From Prevotella sp. (GTDB lineage: Bacteria > Bacteroidota > Bacteroidia > Bacteroidales > Bacteroidaceae): a stretch of DNA of 47,645 bases. Position numbers and translations under genes: made by a program. Location: positions 1-47,645 of the forward strand of contig JAFZIL010000094.1 of NCBI GenBank assembly GCA_017554385.1, read 5' to 3'. Position 1 is the stretch's first letter. The number at the start of each line of letters is the position of its first letter. The notes beneath the pieces were generated by a model, which worked only from the letters and a program-made list of their open reading frames with translations, had not been told where the DNA came from and ran no database searches. Shown one piece after another: positions 14,104 through 20,320 of the stretch.

Positions 14104-14184
14104 TTCCCAACTTGGGAACAAAACGTTCCCAGCGTGGGAATAAGACGTTCCCAGCGTGGGAATAAGACGTTCCCAGTGTGGGAA
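14104..14184. repeat. Second four-unit palindrome array with exact 22-bp period
   Basis: TTCCCAnnnTGGGAA-type palindromes (first unit TTCCCAACTTGGGAA) start at 14104, 14126, 14148 and 14170, exactly 22 bp apart, with 7-bp spacers (TAAGACG type). The number of units, unit length and period are the same as at 8006-8086, although spacer sequence differs. It lies 74 bp upstream of the sodB promoter segment. Confidence 0.85.
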
Positions 14185-14257
14185 TAATGCTTAGTCTTGG
14201 CAGTTATTCCATAAATGTGGCATGCAGATTGAAAAAATCCTTCATTTTTGAAAGATA

Positions 14258-14304
14258 TTCGCAGGAAAATGACTATCTTTACCGCGGAATAACTTAAAAC
14301 CTAT
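14258..14304 (+). promoter_or_regulatory. 47-bp conserved promoter/leader, copy B (superoxide dismutase)
   Basis: It begins TTCGCAGGAAAATG, holds a -7-like TATCTTTAC (14274-14282), and ends AATAACTTAAAACCTAT, 27 bp before the sodB ATG. Only 4 of 47 positions differ from 10172-10218. A TTTG (14247-14250) upstream may be the -33 element. Confidence 0.8.
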
Positions 14305-14331
14305 TGTCGTTGTAATTTTAGAAAAGAAAAT

Positions 14332-14946
14332 ATGGGAAAGTTTACATTGATGGCATTGCCATACGCACCGGATGCTTTGGAGCCGGTGATTAGTAAGGAG
14401 ACTATTGCTTTTCATCACGGAAAGCATTTGGCTGGGTATGTGAATAACCTGAATGGGCTAGCCTCACCCCCTAACCCCTCTCCAAAGGGCGAGGGGAGTC
14501 TTGGAGAGCTGGAGGCGCTGAAAGAGATGGTTCTTCATAGTGAGGGTGCTATTTTGAACAATGCGGGGCAGATATTGAATCATGAGTTGTACTTTGGGCA
14601 GTTTACGGGTGAGTCGACGCAATCGACTCCTAAAGGACGGATCAATGATGCGATTGTGAGGGATTTTGGATCGTTCGAGGCCTTTAAGGAGGAGTTCGTG
14701 AAGAAGGGGGCTACGCTGTTTGGCTCAGGCTGGGTATGGCTGTCGGCTGATAAGGACGGGAAACTGGTGATAACTCAGGAGCCTAATGCTGCCAATCCTA
14801 TCCAGAAGGGCCTGAAACCATTGCTGACCTTCGATGTTTGGGAGCATGCGTACTATCTGGACTACCAGAACCGACGTCCTGATCATTTGGCTGCGTTGTG
14901 GCAGATTATTGATTGGGAGGTCATCGAAAGCAGGCTTTCGAAGTGA
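14332..14946 (+). CDS. sodB: Fe/Mn-family superoxide dismutase
   Basis: The enzyme converts superoxide to oxygen and hydrogen peroxide in the cytoplasm. Landmarks are LPYAPDALEPVISKETIAFHHGKHLAGYVNNLN with the first metal His, ILNHELYFGQF with the second, GSGWVWLS, and the FDVWEHAYYLDYQNRRPDHL block with the Asp and His ligands. Length is 204 residues, and a stretch LASPPNPSPKGEGSLGEL (about 43-60) after NNLNG is extra compared with ordinary family members; it is encoded by a GC-rich palindromic repeat. The insertion is at the known helix-to-helix turn of the N-terminal domain, where it may be tolerated. Iron versus manganese use cannot be settled by eye. The leader is shared with the FMN reductase gene. 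Confidence 0.93.
   Translation: MGKFTLMALPYAPDALEPVISKETIAFHHGKHLAGYVNNLNGLASPPNPSPKGEGSLGELEALKEMVLHSEGAILNNAGQILNHELYFGQFTGESTQSTPKGRINDAIVRDFGSFEAFKEEFVKKGATLFGSGWVWLSADKDGKLVITQEPNAANPIQKGLKPLLTFDVWEHAYYLDYQNRRPDHLAALWQIIDWEVIESRLSK
14463..14498. repeat. GC-rich palindromic repeat, in-frame copy in sodB
   Basis: CTCACCCCCTAACCCCTC, TCCAAAGGGC and GAGGGGAG form an imperfect palindrome that matches the vsr copy almost base for base, and is likewise translated as SPKGEG. Confidence 0.85.
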
Positions 14947-14968
14947 AGAGTGAAGGATGAAGGATGAC
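14941..14968 (+). repeat. 7-bp-period repeat at the sodB stop
   Basis: AAGTGAA, GAGTGAA, GGATGAA and GGATGAC stand in tandem; the sodB stop (14944-14946) lies inside the first unit. Confidence 0.6.
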
Positions 14969-14991
14969 GATAGTCAACCAGTAGTATGTGA

Positions 14992-16893
14992 ATGAGGTGT
15001 ATGAGTAGAACGGATTCTAAGGAACAAAATACAGAACTGCGCACGGCCTGGGACTTCGTGGAGCATACGGGACGCAGCATTTTCCTGACGGGAAAGGCCG
15101 GAACGGGAAAGACGACATTCCTGAAGACGGTGGTGGAGCGCAGCAGCAAGCGCAGCATTGTGGTGGCACCGACGGGTGTGGCGGCAATCAATGCGGGCGG
15201 CATGACAATCCACTCGTTCTTCCAGCTGCCGTTTTCTCCCTTTGTGCCCAATGCCCAGATTAAGAGCAAGTTCGACTTCGGTAAAGAGAAACGCAAGATT
15301 ATCTCGTCGCTCGACCTGCTTATTATCGATGAGATTTCAATGGTTCGCAGCGACCTGCTCGATGCCATCGATAGCGTGTTGCGCCGTTTCCGCGACCACT
15401 ACGAGCCCTTCGGCGGTGTGCAGCTGCTGATGATCGGTGACCTGCAACAGCTTACACCCGTGGTGACACCCGAAGACGAACGGATGCTGAAGCAATATTA
15501 CGACACACCCTACTTCTTCGGCTCGAAGGCTCTGGCGCAGATTGACTACGTAACCATCCAACTGGAGAAGGTGTATCGACAACAGGACGACACCTTCCTC
15601 ACCCTACTGAACCACATCCGCGAAGGACAGCCTACATCGGACGACCTCTCGCTGCTGAACGCTCGCTACCAGCCTGTGTTCATTCCCAAGCCCGAAGAAG
15701 GCTACATCCGCCTGACCACCCACAACCAGATAGCCAACAGCTACAACGAGTCGGAGCTACAGAAACTACCCGGGCGTGCCTTTACTTATCGTGCAAAGAT
15801 TGAGGGGACGTTTCCAGAATACTCCTACCCCACCGCTGAGACGCTGATACTGAAAGTGGGCGCACAGGTGATGTTCGTAAAAAACGACCCGTCAGGCGAG
15901 CACCGCTATTATAATGGACGCATCGGACACGTGACCCTCGCAGAGGCAAACCGCCTGCTGGTCTACTGTCCCGGCGATGACGAAGCCATTGAGGTGGAGC
16001 CGTTGGAGTGGGAGAACGCACGCTACACGCTGAACGACGAGACGCGAGAAATAGAAACAGAGGTATTAGGCAAGTTTGCCCAGCTGCCGCTGCGCCTGGC
16101 GTGGGCCATTACCATCCATAAGAGTCAGGGACTTACCTTTGAGCGTGCCATCATCGATGCCAGCCTGTCGTTCGCTCCCGGTCAGGTTTACGTTGCCCTG
16201 AGCCGCTGTAAGACGCTCGAAGGTATGGTGCTTGCCTCGCGCATTCCGCTGCAGGCCATCATCAACGACGAACGCGTTGACGACTACATCTCACATCAGG
16301 AAGAAGCCGCCCAGCGAAGCATCGAACAGCTCCCCACGCTGAAGGACGAATACTACCGCTACCTGCTGATGGAACTCTTCGACTTCAAGGACATCCTTTA
16401 TCGCGAAGAATATCTGGGACGGCTCATCAACGAGTTCTTCTACCGCAGCTATACCGACATTGCCGAACTGCACAAGCGGGCGCTGGAGGACTACAAGCAA
16501 CAGGTTATTGCCGTAGCCGACAAATGGCGAGCCATGATGCAGCAGATGACCATCACCACATTGCACGAAGAGGCTTTCCTGGAGCGTGTGAAGCGCAGCG
16601 CGACCTATTTCGAGCAGACATTAAACGAACTATTGGCAAAGCCCTTGGCCTTAGTGCCCGATATCAAGTCGCAGAACAAGCTTGCTATGAAGCGACTCAC
16701 GGAAAACTACGGCGACCTGCGGCAGGCCTGGCTCTCACGCCGATACTTGCTACAGAAGTTGTCAGAACAGACCTTCACCATTGCCTACTATCTGCGCCAG
16801 AAGCAACACTCGCTGCTTGACGCTATGGACGAACAGACACTTCATCAGAAGACAACGAAGGCTTCTGGCAAGGGAAAGAAGAAAAAGAAATAA
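14992..16893 (+). CDS. PIF1/RecD-like ATP-dependent DNA helicase
   Basis: This is a superfamily 1B helicase. Walker A FLTGKAGTGKTTFLKT is near residues 30-45, then VVAPTGVAAINAGGMTIHSFF (motif Ia), LLIIDEISMV (Walker B, about 107), MIGDLQQLTPV (motif III), and near 380 the pair AITIHKSQGLTFERAIID and VYVALSRCKTLEGM (motifs V-VI). The last ~200 residues are helical and end in a lysine-rich tail (KGKKKKK). PIF1-type enzymes unwind 5'-3' and resolve structured DNA such as G-quadruplexes or stalled forks. Two in-frame ATGs (14992 and 15001) are possible starts; neither has a clear ribosome-binding site. It follows sodB by 45 bp and precedes bcp by 17 bp. Confidence 0.9.
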   Translation: MRCMSRTDSKEQNTELRTAWDFVEHTGRSIFLTGKAGTGKTTFLKTVVERSSKRSIVVAPTGVAAINAGGMTIHSFFQLPFSPFVPNAQIKSKFDFGKEKRKIISSLDLLIIDEISMVRSDLLDAIDSVLRRFRDHYEPFGGVQLLMIGDLQQLTPVVTPEDERMLKQYYDTPYFFGSKALAQIDYVTIQLEKVYRQQDDTFLTLLNHIREGQPTSDDLSLLNARYQPVFIPKPEEGYIRLTTHNQIANSYNESELQKLPGRAFTYRAKIEGTFPEYSYPTAETLILKVGAQVMFVKNDPSGEHRYYNGRIGHVTLAEANRLLVYCPGDDEAIEVEPLEWENARYTLNDETREIETEVLGKFAQLPLRLAWAITIHKSQGLTFERAIIDASLSFAPGQVYVALSRCKTLEGMVLASRIPLQAIINDERVDDYISHQEEAAQRSIEQLPTLKDEYYRYLLMELFDFKDILYREEYLGRLINEFFYRSYTDIAELHKRALEDYKQQVIAVADKWRAMMQQMTITTLHEEAFLERVKRSATYFEQTLNELLAKPLALVPDIKSQNKLAMKRLTENYGDLRQAWLSRRYLLQKLSEQTFTIAYYLRQKQHSLLDAMDEQTLHQKTTKASGKGKKKKK

Positions 16894-16910
16894 TTCTAAA
16901 CTATTTTGAT

Positions 16911-17363
16911 ATGAACATTGGAGACAAGGCGCCCGAGATTCTGGGCAAGGACGAACAGGGACGAGACATCCGTCTGAGTGATTACAAAGGCCGCAAGCTG
17001 GTGTTGTACTTCTATCCGAAGGACAACACGAGTGGCTGTACGGCTGAGGCTTGCAGTCTGCGCGACCATTATGGTGAGCTACAGGGAAAGGGCTACGAAG
17101 TGGTTGGCGTGAGCAAGGACTCGGCCGCTTCGCATGTGAAGTTCAAGGAGAAATACGAGTTACCGTTCCCACTAATCGCTGATGTGAACCATGAACTCTT
17201 AGAGGCGATGGGCGCTTGGGGCGAGAAGTCGATGTACGGCAAGAAGACGATGGGTACCATCCGTACCACCTTCGTCATCAACGAGGAGGGCGTCATCGAG
17301 CAGATCTTCGCTGGCAAGCAGGTGAAGACCAAGGAGCATGCCGAGCAGATTCTGATGCTGTAG
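16911..17363 (+). CDS. bcp: Thioredoxin-dependent thiol peroxidase (Bcp/PrxQ)
   Basis: This 150-residue peroxiredoxin reduces hydrogen peroxide and organic peroxides with thioredoxin as donor. It has the thioredoxin fold start (IGDKAPEILGKDEQG), the active loop YPKDNTSGCTAEACSLRD with peroxidatic C43 and resolving C48 (the CxxxxC spacing of the PrxQ/Bcp class), and the conserved MYGKKTMGTIRTTFVIN segment. It is complete and cytoplasmic. It lies in a run with sodB and the FMN reductase gene, which strengthens the oxidative-stress theme of this region. The 17-bp gap to the helicase stop suggests co-transcription. Confidence 0.94.
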   Translation: MNIGDKAPEILGKDEQGRDIRLSDYKGRKLVLYFYPKDNTSGCTAEACSLRDHYGELQGKGYEVVGVSKDSAASHVKFKEKYELPFPLIADVNHELLEAMGAWGEKSMYGKKTMGTIRTTFVINEEGVIEQIFAGKQVKTKEHAEQILML

Positions 17364-17389
17364 ATGAAATACGACGAACTCCGTAGGCT

Positions 17390-17414
17390 CTCCCCTCCCT
17401 TGTAGGGGAGGGGC
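17390..17414. repeat. GC-rich palindromic repeat between convergent genes
   Basis: CTCCCCTCCC, TTGTA and GGGGAGGGG form a near-perfect hairpin in the gap between bcp and the GH43 gene. It is the only copy of this repeat family in the window that lies outside a gene. It may act as a transcription barrier for both genes, but it lacks a T-run. Confidence 0.7.
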
Positions 17415-17424
17415 AGGACTTGAA

Positions 17425-20313
17425 TTACTGGTAAATCACAAAGTCACGAAGTTTCACCCACGAGGTCGTGGTGGTATAAGTGGTCTGATAGGCACCGATG
17501 CTTAGCTTGGGAACGGTCACCTCTATGGGCGAGCCGGGCATGTTGCTCCAGGAAAGGCCGTCACTGCTGGTTCGGGCGAAGAGCTGATTGCCACGACGTT
17601 CGAACTGCAAGTAGGGGTCAAAATCGTAGCCTTTGTAGTTGGGCCACTGCGGACGGCCGTGTGGACTAAGGACAGTCAACATGTTGCCACAGTTGTAGAG
17701 CGGGAAAGCGCCAAGCTGGATGAATTGAGAATTGAGAATCGAGAATTGAGAATTGGAGATGAGGATGCCACCTTCGTTGTAGCCTTTCACGCTGTGAGTC
17801 GAAAGACCTTCCATATCGGCTACACGGGCCATCACTACAAAATCGCCCTCCACCTCTTTATATATGACACCCCCATGCTGCAGCGGGTCGTCGTTGAACG
17901 CGGCAGTGGTAGCCGACAGCATGAACTCATCCTTTTGCTCGTAGACGGGCCTCATCTGGGGCGAGAGCACGAACTTGCTGTCAGGATCTATCTCCTCGAA
18001 GTCGTCGTCGCCGAGGGAGGGATGGTTTTCCGTACCTGTCGTTTTGTAGAGGAATTCCACCACCTCAGCTGACATAGACTGCGGATAAATGCCCAGGTAG
18101 TTGATATAGCCCATGAACTTGTTCGAGCCTGTGCCGTCGGCACCGATGGTGACATGGCCTTCGGGACGAAGCATGAGGAAGTTGTTCTGTTCCTGTAGCA
18201 GCTTTCCGTTCAGATAGACGCGTTCCATCCATCCGTCGAAGGTGATGGTCCAGAACTGCCACCTTCCCTCGCCTGCCTTGATGGAATCAGGAGCACCGCT
18301 GCTCTCGAACGAGCCGTTATGGTTAAGGAGTCCTGCCTGTGGGTCGGTGCCCAGACGGAACTCGGTAGTTGCGAGGTCGGCACGCGAGGTGGAGAGCGAA
18401 GCCACCGTAGAGACAGGTCCCACCTTGGTGCTCAACACCCAGGCAGCGATAGTGTAAGGTGCGTTGTAGCGGTAACACTGTGGCAAGGGTTTTTCGCTGA
18501 CGAGTTGCTGCGTACCATTGAAGAAGAGTCCCCACCGGCCATCCTTCACACGGACACGGATGGGTTTGTTGGCCTTGAAGATCATGGAGGGGTAGCCTTC
18601 GCCACCGCAAGCCACTTCAGTCACGTCGAAGGGTTTTTCGGCACTCTTGAGACCGAGCATCTCGGCATTGAGCGTGATGACAGACGAGGGGATGTCTCTT
18701 TCGTCGGCCTCGACATCTTTCTTGTGCAGAGACTCATCCCCTACCCCACCCTGTGACTGAGGAGAGAGAGAGGGCAGTTCGGGTGCCTTCTGCCACACCT
18801 TGACGTTCCAGATGGCAGGCATGTGACCGTTCTTCTGGGTATCGGTGATAGTGATGCGCAGGAAGCGGGTAGTCTGTGGAGAGGGAGCTCGGTCAATCAT
18901 TGGTGAGCCGGGCATGGTGTTCTGTGTGCGATCGGCATACATCGTCCAGGAGTTGCCGTCGAGCGAGGTCTCAATCTTATACTGGTAGAAGAAGGTGGCA
19001 TACTCGAACTGCGTCCATACCTCAGTAAACATCATGGGTTTGCCAAGGTCTATCTGCAGCCACTCCTCGTGCAGCGTGCAGGGTCTGTCGCTGTCCCAGT
19101 TGCAACGACGTGCCTTCCACAGCGTGGCGTTGTTGTCATCAACGGCATAGTCAGGCTTGAACCATTCATCATAGTAGCTGGAGGCAGTCACCTTGGCTCC
19201 GAAAGCGAGGTTCTTGGGAAGGGAAGAGTGTAGAGTGAAGAGTGAAGAATTGGCTACCGCTACTCCTTTGGCGCTGTGGGTCGGCTTGATGGGATTGATG
19301 TTGCCGTCGGCATCGAAGGTCATCTCGTCGATGCATACCTGACGGTTGAAACCATGAACCGAGCGAGGCAGATTGTGGCGGTGGTAGACGATGTAGTAGC
19401 GACCATCCTCCATGAAGATGCTGTGGTGGCCTGGGCCGTGTACGGTCTGGTCGGCATTGGTCTCAAGGATGCAGCCCTTGTATTCGAACGGTCCCATTGG
19501 TCCTACAGTCGACGTGGCATACTGCACGCGATAGGTGTGGTCATGACAGGATCCGGAGGAATAGGTGAAGTAGTAGATGCCGTTACGTTTGAACACAAAG
19601 GGAGCCTCAAAGATATCCTTCAGCTCGGTGTTCGGAATGAGCCGTTTCTCAGAGAAGAACGTGTCGGCGGCAATGGGGAAAGGATTGTCTTCGCGCCAGA
19701 AGCGGGCTTCTTTGAATTCTTGTCTGGCAAGAAATTTTTCACTTTTTACTTTTCCATTTTCCCTTAGTTTCGCCACACCACATCCGAAGCCTTTATAGAT
19801 GCCCCAGGTGGTGAAGTAGAGATATTCCGAACCATCATCGTCGCGGAAAAGTTGCGGGTCGAGAGTAATGACGTTATGAACATAACGGTCGGGAACCAAC
19901 ACGGCATCGTCTTTTCCGAGAATATTCTTCCAAGGGCCTATGGGCGAGTTGCTCTCACCAACAATGATATTGCAGGGCTCACAATAGAAGTAGCGAAAGC
20001 GGCCATCGGGCAGCTGTACCACGTCAGGAGCCCATACCACCTCGGTCGTGGGCCAGTTCATGACGATGTTCTGCCAGTTGACGAAGTCGTTGCTCACCCA
20101 CACCTGTGCCGGACCGTAGCCGTTGCCTGTGCCGTCGGTAGTAGCGTAGAGGTAATAGGTATCGCCAAACTTCCGAATGGTGGGGTCGGCAAAGTAGCCG
20201 GGGACAAACGGGTTGCCCGCTCCGGGTGAGTTCCAACTGACTTTGTCGTCCTGTGCATGGACAGCAATGAAGGGAAGAGTGAATAGTAAGAAGGGAAAAA
20301 ATCTTCGAAACAT
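17425..20313 (-). CDS. Secreted GH43-family glycosidase with discoidin-like, LamG-like and C-terminal beta-sandwich domains
   Basis: This 962-residue exported enzyme has a signal peptide (MFRRFFPFLLFTLPFIAVHAQ). The five-bladed GH43 catalytic domain (about 30-345) shows the expected acids: D43 in GYFADPTIR, D152 in ITLDPQLF and E236 in DIFEAPFVF. An F5/8 type C (discoidin) domain follows (NLAFGAKVTASSYYDE..., about 370-515), then a LamG-like domain (APYTIAAWVLSTKVG ... NKFMGYINYLGIYPQS) and a C-terminal beta-sandwich (GGVIYKEVEGDFVVMARV...). GH43 enzymes act on arabinosyl, xylosyl or galactosyl linkages; the neighbours favour arabinose. Four separate repeat-encoded segments (17722-17756, 18738-18775, 19223-19250, 19733-19765) are read in frame, all in linkers or loops. 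It is the last gene of the minus-strand operon, 7 bp after the HExxH gene. Confidence 0.9.
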   Translation of the reverse strand: MFRRFFPFLLFTLPFIAVHAQDDKVSWNSPGAGNPFVPGYFADPTIRKFGDTYYLYATTDGTGNGYGPAQVWVSNDFVNWQNIVMNWPTTEVVWAPDVVQLPDGRFRYFYCEPCNIIVGESNSPIGPWKNILGKDDAVLVPDRYVHNVITLDPQLFRDDDGSEYLYFTTWGIYKGFGCGVAKLRENGKVKSEKFLARQEFKEARFWREDNPFPIAADTFFSEKRLIPNTELKDIFEAPFVFKRNGIYYFTYSSGSCHDHTYRVQYATSTVGPMGPFEYKGCILETNADQTVHGPGHHSIFMEDGRYYIVYHRHNLPRSVHGFNRQVCIDEMTFDADGNINPIKPTHSAKGVAVANSSLFTLHSSLPKNLAFGAKVTASSYYDEWFKPDYAVDDNNATLWKARRCNWDSDRPCTLHEEWLQIDLGKPMMFTEVWTQFEYATFFYQYKIETSLDGNSWTMYADRTQNTMPGSPMIDRAPSPQTTRFLRITITDTQKNGHMPAIWNVKVWQKAPELPSLSPQSQGGVGDESLHKKDVEADERDIPSSVITLNAEMLGLKSAEKPFDVTEVACGGEGYPSMIFKANKPIRVRVKDGRWGLFFNGTQQLVSEKPLPQCYRYNAPYTIAAWVLSTKVGPVSTVASLSTSRADLATTEFRLGTDPQAGLLNHNGSFESSGAPDSIKAGEGRWQFWTITFDGWMERVYLNGKLLQEQNNFLMLRPEGHVTIGADGTGSNKFMGYINYLGIYPQSMSAEVVEFLYKTTGTENHPSLGDDDFEEIDPDSKFVLSPQMRPVYEQKDEFMLSATTAAFNDDPLQHGGVIYKEVEGDFVVMARVADMEGLSTHSVKGYNEGGILISNSQFSILNSQFIQLGAFPLYNCGNMLTVLSPHGRPQWPNYKGYDFDPYLQFERRGNQLFARTSSDGLSWSNMPGSPIEVTVPKLSIGAYQTTYTTTTSWVKLRDFVIYQ
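17722..17756. repeat. 7-bp-period AATTGAG-type array, in-frame in the GH43 gene
   Basis: Five heptamers related to AATTGAG/AATTCTC are read on the minus strand as SNSQFSILNSQF. In this orientation no stop codon arises in any frame, because 21 bp encode a seven-residue cycle. Confidence 0.75.
18738..18775. repeat. Diverged GC-rich palindromic repeat, in-frame in the GH43 gene
   Basis: The stretch TCCCCTACCCCACCCTG with a GA-rich partner encodes LSLSPQSQGGVGDES in the linker after the discoidin-like domain. It is the most diverged copy of the family. Confidence 0.45.
19223..19250. repeat. 7-bp-period GAGTGAA-type array, in-frame in the GH43 gene
   Basis: GAGTGTA, GAGTGAA, GAGTGAA are read on the minus strand as NSSLFTLHSSLP at the junction between catalytic and discoidin-like domains. 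Confidence 0.7.
19733..19765. repeat. 7-bp-period A/G-rich array, in-frame in the GH43 gene
   Basis: On the minus strand GGAAAAT, GGAAAAG, TAAAAAG and TGAAAAA follow each other and are read as ENGKVKSEKF, inside the catalytic domain in a blade-connecting loop. Confidence 0.55.
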
Positions 20314-20320
20314 ATAGATG

